Source: Liopterus haemorrhoidalis
Lineage: Eukaryota > Arthropoda > Insecta > Coleoptera > Dytiscidae
Length of the DNA: 64,000 nt
Assembly (NCBI GenBank): GCA_963971575.1
Contig: OZ020619.1
Coordinates: 23,256,813-23,320,812, forward strand
Reading direction: 5' to 3'
Positions 1-11,794 of the stretch are shown piece after piece (position 1 is the first letter of the stretch; every line of letters starts with the position of its first letter). Made by a program: the position numbers and the translations under genes. The notes under the pieces are model-generated. The model had not been told where the DNA came from. It did no database searches and worked only from the letters and a program-made list of their open reading frames with translations.

Positions 1-317
1 CATTGTAAAGCTAATTTAATGTACTTTTAGGACAAAAATATAAAATTATCGATTCCCTATGCTAGATCAAAAGTTGACATCATTTCCGGTGAAACCGGAA
101 GTGCCTCAGAAACCGGGACAGTTTGTCACCCTAGCTGTATGAGGCGCAAATAGTCATCATTGCTGAACGCCAAACATTTTAACTAATTAACTAACTTACT
201 AAATAAAAACTTGCAGTGTAAAAAAACGGTACTTTGTCGGGGTGAGCACGCATGCGTCTCATTTTTTTTACACTTGTTGCAATATAAACAGCAATATTTT
301 AGGCTTTTGTAGTTATG

Positions 318-1085
318 TGGCAAGTGACAACATATTGTGGGTACATTTTAAAAAATTTAAAATTCGATAAATTTGGAAAAAATAACGCACGTGCTTCCAT
401 CTAGAGATTTACAGGCTTACTGAAATACAAGATGTGAGCGCATCAAGAAAGCTTCTCATTTGTTCGGTTAAATAAAAATTGCTAGCACGGTGTAGCAAAA
501 AATTCAATAACCTTCGAAAAACTTATATCAAAAATTCCTGTTGTTCTATGCTGGTTCCCATTTATGTACTTTACTCAGATTTTTTTTCAGATTTTTAAAT
601 TAACTTCCCTGGGTTGTAGGGTGTGGGACTGTGGTTCAAAAGTTTTTTCACATTTTTGGCAAAAATCGTATTAAAATAATGAAAATTTAAAAAAACTACT
701 TGTCGCGTTGATGGGAACTAGAATAGTTTTTTTCAGTTTTTTACATCAACTCCTCTGAGAAATAGGATAGAGGACAAAAGTCCGATAAAAAAAATATATT
801 TTTCAAAAATAAAAATTTATTAGTTTATCCACGCATTAAAAAGTTTTGTGATGCCCCACTCAAAATGTTAAAAAAAATATTAATTTATTCTTTGAATACA
901 TATTTGTTTATATTTGTTCCGTAAAGTGTTTTGTGAACTCTTAATAGTTTTCTTACGTGGGTCTAAAAGTTGCACAAGCATGCCAAAATTTCAACTTTCT
1001 AGGCCGTTTGTTCATAATTTATACCGAATAGACAGATATGTGAGTGACGTTATAAGGGTTTTTTTGGTCATACCTACAAAATCTT
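318..1085 (+). repeat. Family A repeat, copy 1
   Basis: Recurring unclassified element. Its diagnostic 3' core reads AAGCATGCCAAAATTTCAAC, a variant of GCCGTTTGGCTACAATT, ACCGWACAGACAG, then a TTTTTTGGTCATACCTACAA end. Complete copies start with AGGGTTTTGTAGGTAT, so the ends are short inverted repeats. It has no coding capacity. Other copies are given separately. Confidence 0.7.
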
Positions 1086-2480
1086 AACAATTAAAAATAT
1101 GAAACGATCCAGGGCTGTGCGGTGGCATGGAGCAATGGGCGATCGCTCCAGCCGCCTGGGCCACGAGGGCGCCTTTCAGTTATTTCCCATCTGTTCATTA
1201 TTGTAATATTTTCATAATAAAAAATTTATTATTTGCTGTTGCATCTTTACAGAGGCGCAGCAAAGGAGGGGGGGGCGACGGGCCTGGGCCCCTCCCAGGA
1301 CCAGCAGGTTACACGGCGCTGACCGGGGAGGTGAAGATAAAATTTAACCACAACAGTAGTTAATTTTTCAATTACTTCATTGTAAACAATATTGGCATTT
1401 TCTTTTTTTTTTTTTCGTATAGATAAACATTTTTTTAAGATTGCCTACTCTTAATAAAGTGACATAATTATTGTTCAAGTGAAAATACATCACTTTCCAA
1501 ATATGCTCCAACGAATTATATGAAGGGGAGCGTTGATCCTTTTCCCCCCTGACACATCGACTAAAATATTCGCCCAGTCATATGATAAAACTGTTACTAA
1601 TTACTCGATTCAGATAAGATAAAGTGGAAATCTGACTTCGGTATAACCTTCAGAATGTAATTTTTAAATGACACCTCAAACGTGAAATAGAGTAAATATA
1701 GTAGAAATATAATAAAGAGAGTAGTTTTGGAGACAATAGCGCTCTTAAAATCGGTATTTGGTTTTATTTTGTAGATAAATGTGAATATCAATATCTTCTT
1801 AGGTATTTTTGAAACTATAATGTTTTACACACAAAAAGGACTGATATAAGTTGTACTGAACAACAGTGGCGTATTCTCATGGTGGGGGGGAGGGATACAA
1901 GCCCCCTCTGAAGGTCTAATGAAATTAAAATTTAACAATTTTATCATAATCGTAAAGCAAAATAACTTATGTATTTTACAATAATAATAAGCTATATTTT
2001 ATTATGATTAGTGTTGAAATTAACAGAAAATGCACATTTACATGTTATTTTTAGGTTTTCGTAGGTATAATCAAGAAATCCTTATTCTGTCACATGAATC
2101 TGTTCGTTCGGTACAAATTGTGGCCAAGCGGCTGATTTAGAGAACTGAACATAAGTAAGAGAAATATTGAGACTTCAAAAATATATCTCGCGAAAAATAT
2201 AAATAAATATGTATTTATCGAAGAAAAAATCAAGTGAAAGTTTTTGATACAGGGATTAACAATTACATTTTTTTATCAACAAATAATGGAATTATTATTT
2301 GATATAAACATCAATATCCAACAGCAGGGGTGTTGAACTGATTTGGGTCGCAGTCTATTTTACATACAAAATGATAAGCAGTGACGTAACTTAAATATCC
2401 CGAAGGGTTTCTTGACATTTTTTTATAAACAGAAAAGGGAAAGAGAGTATATTTTACATTTTTAAATATATTTTTTTAAA
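1086..2480. other. Repeat-derived intergenic DNA
   Basis: No gene seen. It holds a GC-rich insert around 1110-1345 (CAGGGCTGTGCGG start, G8 run) resembling a hAT-type end, another CAGTGGCGT end at 1866, a reverse family A piece at about 2055-2180, and a CAGTGACGTAAC end at 2379. Confidence 0.4.
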
Positions 2481-2488
2481 GGCGTTTG

Positions 2489-2680
2489 CAGAGCCGCAGT
2501 AAGGAAAACTTGCGCTAGGGGCAAAAGCGTGTTTTGGAGTCCTTGGCAAATAAATGTAAGTGATGAGCAAAAAATAAAAGGTCCTCGCCTTCGCAATGTG
2601 GCGCCCCTTAGTCAAGCTCGTCATCGCCCTTTTCCTTAGTGCGTTAGGGGCCGTCGCCCCCCCCCCTTACTGCGGCTCTG
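2489..2680. mobile_element. hAT-like MITE with CAGAGCCGCAGTAAGG termini
   Basis: CAGAGCCGCAGTAAGG and its exact complement end the element. A perfect 8-bp duplication GGCGTTTG flanks it (2481-2488, 2681-2688). A related fragment in reverse orientation starts at 22692. Confidence 0.85.
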
Positions 2681-3270
2681 GGCGTTTGATAATTTCCACA
2701 AATGTTTGATATTTATTAGGCATTTTTTTAGGATTTATTAGGTTTTTTAGTGCTGTATTACCGATCCATGTTTTAATATCGGGACATAAAATCGTTCCGG
2801 ATACCTATTTAATGTCGCGCATGTTCCGCATTCAGAAACAGTTCGGAGCGAGATGTATTCAAGTTGTTTATAAATTAAATATAAGCACCTGTTCCAGAAA
2901 GCAATTTTAATTCGTGCGGGAGCCGACCTTTGACGAAATCTCCGCTTCCCACTCATAAGGAACAATGCACTTCGATAGATAAGGTGAGGACTGTTAGACG
3001 AGGTGGTATAAATGCAATAAAACCGGCAGATTATTTCCAAAGCTTTGCGGCATAATCAAACGTTAATCCATAGCATTCGTAATAAGTGTTGGCATCCTTA
3101 ATAGTTTGTCACCTCAGTATAAAAGCGCATTGTAAAAATGTCTGCTCCAGGCGCTAAAATCATTAAATCAGGAATTCCGAGTAGCTGTATTAAGAATTGA
3201 CCTGAACTTCAAAAAACTATGCGCGAGAAAACAATTTCAAATTTCTCACTAAAAACTTAATGATATTCTA

Positions 3271-4237
3271 TAATAGGGGATAGGCATGATTTAATTTTAA
3301 TTTTTTATTATATTCCTCTTGTTGCATATAAACATAAAAAACAGTTTTGCATTTTTTTATTTTTATTTTGAAGGCTTAATAAAATCATAAATGTATGTAG
3401 CGCGCGAAAACGACGTGTGACGTCATACCCCTTCTAAGTGACGCAATACACTACTAGCCTACCCAGTGTACAGCGTGCAGCCTACATAGTCTGTTGTGAA
3501 CTTATTTGCTTGTATAACTTTTATAGGTTATGTAAAGTTAGAGTGATTTTAATTAAAATAAAGTTTAATTCTATAAAAAATAAAAACAATTTATACATGT
3601 TTACCGAATTAAATTTTATATTAAAGTGTATAAAATATGGAAGATCCAAGCCCCAGTACTTCGAAACATAGTCGAAAATATTGTTTAGTACCGATGTGCA
3701 CAAATAGTTCAAATAGAAATCCAAAAAAACAATTTATATGATTACCTGATAGCGAAAAACAACAGAAAAGGCGAAATTTGTGGCTGAAAGCTATGAGGCG
3801 AAATAAAACCGATATTTCAGAAAAAAGTAAACTTTATGTTGTGTGCATAAATGAGTCCTAACAAAATCTTCATCTACCATTTTAATAATAAATGCGTGAA
3901 AAATTGTCTAAAAACAAATACAAAACTCTGGAACAATACAATATACACACGTAAAGATTATGTTGTAGCTGTATCTATACGACGTCACAGATACATCTAC
4001 AACAGCTGTATCTGTGACGTCAAACCCCAGTCGTTTGACGTCATACTCAGTCGTATTTACTCGGCAACCTTCGCGCCGTGATCGGCTTATTTCAAATTTA
4101 CAATATTTTAATTAAAAAATTTGGCTATAATATTAATTAAAATGTGATTTTTGTTTTGTTAGGTGACATAACTAACATTAACATATCAAAAAAATGTAGT
4201 TTTAAGGAAATATAAATTTTATGCGTATCCCCTATTA
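3271..4237 (+). mobile_element. THAP-domain DNA transposon remnant, TAATAGGGGATA termini
   Basis: Terminal inverted repeats TAATAGGGGATA/TATCCCCTATTA. From ATG 3637 it encodes MEDPSPSTSKHSRKYCLVPM followed by CTNSSN, then a stop, then LPDSEKQQKRRNLWLKAMRR and VVCINE: the N-terminal C2CH THAP DNA-binding domain of a transposase, with one in-frame TGA and a truncated end. No clear target duplication was seen. A second copy lies at 21552-23480. Confidence 0.65.
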
Positions 4238-4681
4238 GTGTTATTTCAACATTGTAAAGTAAGTTTTGTACACAGAATGAATAAATAGTTTATTTTGATT
4301 ATAATGGTGTATTTCTTTAAATATAACACAATTTCCTACCAATTTTCCTTAACATTAACATAATTATTGATTTTGACATAAATTGTTGATTTTGATGTGA
4401 TTATAGAAAAATAAAAAGAAAAAACAATAATTCTGTTGGCATCTTACATTTATTAAATGCCTAGAAAACCCTGAAATGTGCGAAAATTCACACTTCTCAT
4501 CAATTTTTTAAATATATATTTTATCCTAAACAAGCTCAATATTTTTCATTGACGCTTGACTGGCCACAGAAAAATTAGGTTGCCAGCCATATGCGGCTAG
4601 TGAGCCGCCAGTGCTCTCTCACTTACAAATAAGTATAATAAGTGCCTCTCCTTAACCATGAGTCCTTTATACATCACTGTA
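4238..4681. other. Intergenic, no recognised feature
   Basis: AT-rich. It contains the phrase AAATTCACACTTCTCATC, which resembles the leader of family A, but no complete element. Confidence 0.4.
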
Positions 4682-5979
4682 TAGCCTGTTACTTTGGTTT
4701 AAGCGGAACTAGATTTTACAATCTAGTAATTTTTAACATTCGAATGAAGCTTTTGATCATTTTGTTTATCAAACACCGTCTTCAATCGGTACAAAGTAGG
4801 AATTACGAGAACTAGAAATTTATGGAACCGGGTACCCGCAACAATTACCCTTATATTACCCACTACCCGTTAACTACCCAATACCCGTTAATTACCTACT
4901 ACCCGTTAATTACCCACTACCCGTTAATTACCCACTACCCGTTAATTACCCACTACCCGTTAATTACCCACTACCCGTTAATTACCCACTACCCGTTAAT
5001 TACCCGCTACCAAATAATTACCTACTATCCGATAATTACCCGTTACTCGTTAATTAACCGGTACCCGTTAATATATAAAAATGAAAAGTAAGTAGTATAG
5101 CAAAATTGATATGAAGTGTGAATTTTCACACTTTTCAGGGTTTTGTAGGTATTTAATAAGTGTAAGAATCCAACAGAAGGCTGGAAGTCTATAAATAATT
5201 TTTTGATAAACATTTTTATTCGTTGTTTGGGTACTAAGGCCAAAATCGTGTTAAAAGAAACAAATTTTAAAAAACAACTTTTCGTTTCTTAATCTTCGTC
5301 TTAAGAGCTTCCTTTTGATACCACACAATAGATTTTTTTTAAAGACACAAACCTTAACAATATCAACCCCTCTGGGAGATAGGGTGGGGGACAAACGTTT
5401 TTGGCATATATTTAGCGAAAATCTCATAAAAAAATATTTATTTCGTGACGTGGTTTTTGAACTCTTAGTATTTTTCCTATATGTGGGTCAAAGAGTTATA
5501 TAAGCATGCCAAATTTCAATTTTCTATCTTAAGCCGTTTGGCTGCAATCTATACCGTACAGACAGACACATGAGTGACTTTATAAGAGATTTTTGGTGGT
5601 CATACCTACAAACCCTAAATATAAGCACAGGTGCGTTATGGAATACGCATATTTAATTCCTACTACTGTAACCGAAAACAAAATAATCATAGATAAATAA
5701 ATACTCAAAATACCTCACACAATTACCCGTTAATTATCCGCTACCTGATAGTAATATATTACCCGTTAGTTACCCGCTACCCGCTAAATACCCGAAACCC
5801 GTTAATTACCCGTTAGTTAACGGGTTATGGGGTATTCAAATTCGGAACCGGGTACAACCTTAACGGGTCAGGTAGCGAGTTCCCAGGTACCTGTCGTCAT
5901 TCCTAGTACAAAGTGAGCTCGTGACAACTTAAAAAATTAAAATGCCATTTAGTTCCGCTTAAACGTTTGGTATAGCCTA
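4682..5979. mobile_element. TA-flanked MITE with GGAACTA termini, split by a hAT element
   Basis: The right end, read inward, is TAGGCTATACCAAACG then TTTAAGCGGAACTA; the left end is a diverged match (TAGCCTGTTACTTTGG). TA flanks both sides. The core is only about 180 bp once the nested hAT element (4797-5905) is removed. Relatives lie at 31639-32430 and, partially, 55980-56130. Confidence 0.6.
4797..5905. mobile_element. hAT-like element carrying a TTAATTACCCRYTACCCG minisatellite, copy 1
   Basis: Ends TAGGAATTACGA and TCGTCATTCCTA, with a perfect 8-bp duplication GTACAAAG on both sides. The inside is odd: a 15-bp array (ACCCACTACCCGTTAATT phase) at 4850-5075 and a second one at 5725-5890, both ending in a GGAACCGGGTAC motif, with a family A copy (5133-5615) between them. 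Its ORF-like readings are repeat artefacts. Confidence 0.85.
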
Positions 5980-6330
5980 TATGTATATGTGCCCTCCTTT
6001 TCAGAATGATCATAGTAGGCAAACCTAGTCACAAAACTTATCACAATCCTGTGTTCACCTAGATATTACAGAACATTTTATCATTGACTATTTTTCATTC
6101 AAAATGTTACATTGCAGTCATAAATTAGAAGCTACGCCACTGTTACATGGTATTGGGCAACAACCTTAATAAAGCAAATATAAGCAATACCAACATTGAC
6201 ACAATTATTCTGTACATTTTGCATATTTTTAATTTAACATAATCAAAATGTATAACATATTTTTCAAATTAGAATTTATAGTAATTCAGTACTTCGCTGA
6301 AATCGCACGTAAAGTGCGAAGTGACAAAAA
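5980..6330. promoter_or_regulatory. Upstream region of the giant gene
   Basis: Includes a 28-bp hAT relic (6115-6142 approx.) between TTACATTG and TTACATGG. A TATAAC at 6251 and an initiator-like TCAGT at 6286 are weak core-promoter candidates (37 bp spacing). TCGCAC and GTGCGA (6303-6319) could pair in the 5'UTR. Confidence 0.3.
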
Positions 6331-9300
6331 ATGTTACTGAAAATGAAAATTTTTATACTTATTACAATATGTTATTTATTATCATCTATTGAAACAAAGT
6401 GTATTAGTAAAAGAAATGTAAATGATAACTTAAAAGTGAAACAAAGTGAAGTGCAACCGCAAACATCCAACGACCCGAATATTTTGAAACAACAGTACCT
6501 GGGAAATGAATCTGAAAAAAAGTATCAATCGCCTACAACCCTGGGTAAGTTCTATCAAGATATTCCCCAAATAAGTGAACATTATAAACAAATTAATTTT
6601 GTAGACGACACATATAAACCAGATGTAGATAAAAAAATGTACACTATTCAAAAAAAATCTGAATTAGTTGATAATTTTCGTAAAATATTATCAGAAGCAA
6701 GACAAAAAATGAAAGATTTACGTATGGGTGTTGGAAATAATGAATATCAAACTGACAACAGTTACAATAATAACGATGGTTATAAGGTACAAAATACAGG
6801 ATATAACAGACCACAAGAGGAAAGTAGTAAAAATTATAATACTTATCAAAATAAGTATAACATCAACGAGTTAGGAGATAAACCTCAATCAGAGTACTAT
6901 GAAACACAACAATATAAGCCACAGAAATACACAGAAAATCACCATAAACATATTCCAAACATGTATAGTAACAAAAACTATGGATTAGAAGGACAATATA
7001 ATCCGAAAAATCAGAATATTTATCACCCGTACGAAAATTCTGTCCTAGGAATGAGCGAAAAGAATTCTGGAAATAGCAATGTAAATGATAACAAATTTAT
7101 TAAAAATAATGTAAACTCTAAGAATCAACAGGCGAATTTTGGTCAAGGAAATAATCCACAAATTATTACTCAGCCGAAAAATTTATTTACTGATGAAACA
7201 CAGCAAGTAAATAATGTAAATATTCACCAAGCAAAAGAAATGGAATTTCTTTTACACGTACGTGAAGAAGTTGTTAAAGTTGGTAAACTTATGCAGATAT
7301 TTAAGGAACATCAGCAGTCAAAATCAAAAGAATTCAATCCTCAAGAGTTGAAGAAAATTGAAGATGTGTTGGATTCTGCGACAACAGGAAAACAAAATTC
7401 AAACGTATTAGGAGACGCTTTATCAGTAGATGTTAATAAAAAGGCAGAAGTTAATTTAAAAGAATTGGAAAAGACTATCCAAGAACTTGATGAAAAATTA
7501 AATATACTGATTGTCAACAGAAGAGAGACAGATATAGTTATGCCTATACTTCAAAATTATCAAGAAGAAATAGAAAATCTAAAGAAATTTTTAGATCAAT
7601 TAGTAATGACTTATGATAAAGAAGGTAAATTGGACAAGGATAGCATGTTGCAAAATTATACTGATAAATTAAAAGTAATAGTAACAACATTTGATCAAGT
7701 AGTAAACGGGAAGACTATAGAATCGACTACTCCAGAAAATGTTTTAGGTAAACCTTTATCAGATACAGACAAGTTAGATACGAATTTGGAAGAAAAAATA
7801 AACTCCTTAGACAAAAATTTAAATGAAATGAATATCCGACAAGGAGAAGTTGATAAGGTTCCAGAAAAATTAAAAGCCCACGAAGAGGAAATTAAAAAAC
7901 TCAAAACTTTATTTCAGAATTTAAACGAAGAATATCTCCATACTGAAAATGGTGCTCCAAAAGAACAGCTACGGGAAAATATAAACAGGTTACAAGTTAT
8001 GCTGAATGATTTAGGTGAAAATCAAGATAATATGCTTCAAGCTGTGCATGATAAGGAAAGGTCTTTTGATTCAGATATTTTGGATAGTTTACAGAAAATG
8101 ACACAACGTCTAAACACACTAATCGAAGATAAAAATTCTGTGGAAACAGAAAGTAAATTATCAGATAATCTTACAGAAATAATCAACATGCTTGACAAAT
8201 TATCAAAAGTAGCAGATAAAGAAGAGAAAGTTGAACCAAAATCTAAAATAGAAAAACTTGAAAAACATCTTAAAGAAATTGAAGATGAAAGCAAAAAAAC
8301 TCAACAGAAATTAAAGTTAGCACAACTTCATACAGAAATTGAGAGCTTAGTTAATAAACAAAGCAAAATGTTAGAACATGAGACTACAACAATTTCTCAA
8401 ATAATAACTAAAGAAGAGAAGGCAAAAATGATTTCAGAAATTGAAATGATGAGAGAAAAAATTAAAAATATTAACACAAAACCTACTGCTAAAGAATTGG
8501 ATGAAGATGATGTTCATTCAGAACTACAAAAATTACAAGATGAAATAGATAAACTTTCACCTGGACAAATACAAAATAAAGATGAAGTCAAACCTAAACA
8601 AGATTTTGCAGATATATTTGCAGATATTACACCTATTAAACCAGCAAATATTGCCCTAAATACTGTTGCACCAATGTCATCTGCAGGAAATGCAATAATA
8701 AATCCAGCACCAATTCAAGTTCAAAACGTCTTTCCAAATCCACCGGTTCCTAATTCATTAAACACTGCTGGATCCTATCAAGTTCAACCTGCTAATACAT
8801 TTTCGAATTCTGCTAGTCCTGCAATTAATTCTTATGCTCAAGTTCAACCTGCCAATACATTTTCGAATTCTGCTAGTCCTGCAGTTAATTCTTATGCCCA
8901 AGTTCAACCTGCCAATACATTTTCTAATTCTGCTAGTCCCGCAATTAATTCTTATGCCCAAATTCAACCTGCCAATACATTTTCAAATTCTGCTAGTCCT
9001 GCAGTTAATTCTTATGCCCAAGTTCAACCTGCCAATACATTTTCGAATTCTGTTAGTCCTGCAATTAATTCTTATGCCCAAGTTCAACCAGCTAACACCT
9101 ACTCTAATTCCTTAAGTCCTGCTGTGATTCCCGCGGCAAATTCTTATTCTCCAGTTCAACCAGCTAACACCTATTCAAATCCATTGAGTTTTGGGTCATA
9201 TCCTGCAGAAAATTCTTATTCTCCAGTCCAAGCAGCTAACACCTATTCAAATCCATTCAACTCTGCTTCAGCTGCAGCAGTAAATTCTTATTCTGCAGCT

Positions 9301-10853
9301 CAACCAGCCGACATCTATTCAAATCCATTAAATTCTGCTGCAGTAAATTCTTATTCTCCAGTTGAACAATCTAATGCCTATTCAAACCAATTAAGTTATG
9401 CTCCTGGAGCAAATTCTTATGCTCCTGTACAAACGCCCAACACTTATCCAAATTCCTTGACTCCAAATGCTAATGATGCAATAAATCCTTATCCTCCTGC
9501 CCAAGCAGCAACCATTTATTCAAACTCCGGAGTTCCTATTGCTAATCCTTCAGTAAATTCTTATGCTCCAGCTGAGACAGCTTATTCTCAACCTGTCAAA
9601 GTGGTTTATCAACTTCCATTCTGCATGCAACCCCTTCACAATCACAGAAACGTAGAAACCGTTAGTTCAGATGACAAATATTCAAGCGATGACAACAATC
9701 CTGAAAATGCAGACAGCTCTTACCAAACTCAAGATGCATCATCGTTCTACAACTCACCTCAGGAAACCTATTCAAACGTAAAAGAAGAAAACTACCAATC
9801 TCAGTACTCAAGTAATCATCATCAAGATACAAAATACCAGAAAGTAGAACCATATAATTACGGTAATAAACCAGAAAAATATAATCAAAAGCCAGCTCAT
9901 GTGCCATCATTTTCAAGCAAATTGGAATATCCGAGTCAAGAAGGATATAATCGAGACACCTCACTAAAAATACAACCAACACAATCAAATAATCAAGAAT
10001 ATTCCATATTGCAACCAAATAACTACAAACAGAAACCTCAAGAATACGGTCATAAAATTGATGTGTCGAGCAAATTAGAATACCCAAGTCAAGATGGATA
10101 TAACCGAGGCACCTCAGTAAAAAAGCAACCAACATACACAAATAATCAAGAATATTCCATATTGCAACCAAATAACAATAAACAAAAACCTGAAGAATAT
10201 GGACAAAAAGTCGATGTGTCATATAACAAAAAAGAATATCCACTTGAACAAAGAGAAGATTACAAAAAACAATATGGAATGCATCAAAATAGTTATGAAA
10301 ACAAAGAAGAATATAGTCAGAAAAACGAAGGACTAGACCATTCAGGCAAAAAAGAATATTTGCATGTAAGTATGAACGAAGAAAATAACAAACCTAGCAA
10401 CCCTCCACAGAATTATGCAAATAAGGTAGAAAAGTATGATGAACCAGAAATGGAATATAACAAGCCAAATATTCCACCACCCAAAAAAGAATACCCTGAA
10501 CAAACTTATGACCAACAGAGTAAATCTCAAACTTACGATTACAATAATCATGCTGATCAATATACCCAGGAAAATATTGAAACTTTAAAGTCTCAAATAT
10601 CCGAATTAGAAGACAGAATTAAATATTATGCCTCCATGAATCACGAAGAACATAAAGGAGAAGAATTAAAGGAATTAGAACATGAATTGGATGCGTATGG
10701 AGAACATGATAATTATTCTGGACATCAATATGAAAAATCACGAAGGAGAAGAAATGCTGAAGGAGAAAAAGATAAAAACTGGATAAAAGAAGGGAAGATG
10801 CGAGTAGATGATTTACGGAAGCAGATAAAGAAAATCAAGAATCCAAAACAACA
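6331..10853 (+). CDS. Exon 1 of giant secreted repeat/coiled-coil precursor (residues 1-1507)
   Basis: The start ATG is preceded by an in-frame TGA nine bases upstream and begins with a signal peptide (MLLKMKIFILITICYLLSS, about residues 1-20). Order of regions: Gln/Asn/Tyr-rich (25-300); charged coiled coil (300-770); an array of 20-21 residue units of the PANTFSNSASPAINSYAQVQ type (810-1080), regular at first and then degenerate; the motif VVYQLPFC (about 1091); a Tyr/Gln/Lys-rich part with a two-copy repeat around SSKLEYPSQ; a furin-type RRRR (1471-1474) followed by an acidic-basic helix. Reading on reaches a TAA, but a GTAAGT donor overlaps it at 10854 and joins exon 2 in frame. Function is not recognised. 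The layout suggests an extracellular structural or adhesive protein, which is inference. Confidence 0.8.
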
Positions 10854-10889
10854 GTAAGTAGAAAATGTTTTCTGATCTTTTCATTAAAA

Positions 10890-10890
<1 letters not shown>

Positions 10891-10945
<55 letters not shown>

Positions 10946-10958
10946 CCCTCTCTTTCTC
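10891..10958. repeat. (CT)n microsatellite
   Basis: Nearly pure CT tract with a few CTTT interruptions, starting 38 bp inside intron 1 of the giant gene. A pyrimidine tract this close to a 5' splice site is unusual but probably neutral. Confidence 0.9.
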
Positions 10959-11129
10959 ACTCACTCACTTCTTGGTTACTTGGTCACCTACACAAAATCT
11001 CGCTTTGCTTTGTAGTGTACAAATCTTTCCAGATATCTTGTATACCAATTCTGGCTAAATCTTCTTTACGAGTTTTCTCACAAATCGAAGGATAATTAGC
11101 TTCCTTCCCAGACACTTTAAAACTGTCTT

Positions 11130-11767
11130 CATTTTCATAATGTGTGATACTCGCTTACTGTATGATACGTTTGTACGGTAGAAATAGTGGCCAAACAGCT
11201 AAACCGAAAGTTGAAATTTAGCATGCAAGTACAGTTCTTTAACCCGCACATTGAAAAATACTTGTGAAAACACGTAACTCAAATATACGAGTATATGTAC
11301 GTTTATCTACGAGTATATTAAGGAGAAAAAAAAAATATTGTGGTATAAAATTAAAGCTATTGATGCGTAGATTAATTATCGAATTTTTTACTCTTTATTT
11401 TGACAGATTTTTGCTAAAAAATTCCCCCAAATAAAAACCAAAATGTTGATCTAAAAATTTGAAAAAAATCAGAGTAATGTCTCACGAATTCTGTTTCATA
11501 TCAATATGCAATATTCCAGGTTACAATATGCATGAATCCAAGTTACCCTGGTATCTATGTAAGTTACAGGGTAGGGTCCAAAAATGTTTGGCAAAATTCA
11601 CCTCAAAATGTTTTTTAAAAGTTAGTTATCGTTCCACGGTTCAGGAGCTTTCATTTAATGCCAATATTAATTTTTAAAATAATAATTATTTTGTTCACAT
11701 TCCAAAAAATTCGAAATCTTGAAAAAATAATCTGATTATAATAAACTATTCTGGTTCATATCAAAGT
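11130..11767 (-). repeat. Reverse family A repeat inside intron 1
   Basis: The stretch 11160-11235 carries the antisense family A core (GGTAGAAATAGTGGCCAAACAG followed by AGTTGAAATTTAGCATGC); the rest is diverged, with TTCTGGTTCATATCAAAGTAC near its right end. No gene is seen here. It abuts the 3' end of the intact LINE. Confidence 0.5.
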
Positions 11768-11794
11768 ACTTTATTCGGAATTTTTATATATAAT

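Noticed and set aside
1127..1363. ORF of 78 codons with a GC-rich end
   Set aside because: It runs through a hAT-like GC-rich insert and has no family features.
4822..5091. 89-residue repetitive ORF (YPLITH units)
   Set aside because: It is simply the TTAATTACCC minisatellite translated.
11459..11677. 72-codon ORF in intron 1 of the giant gene
   Set aside because: Lies in a diverged family A repeat, no protein features.
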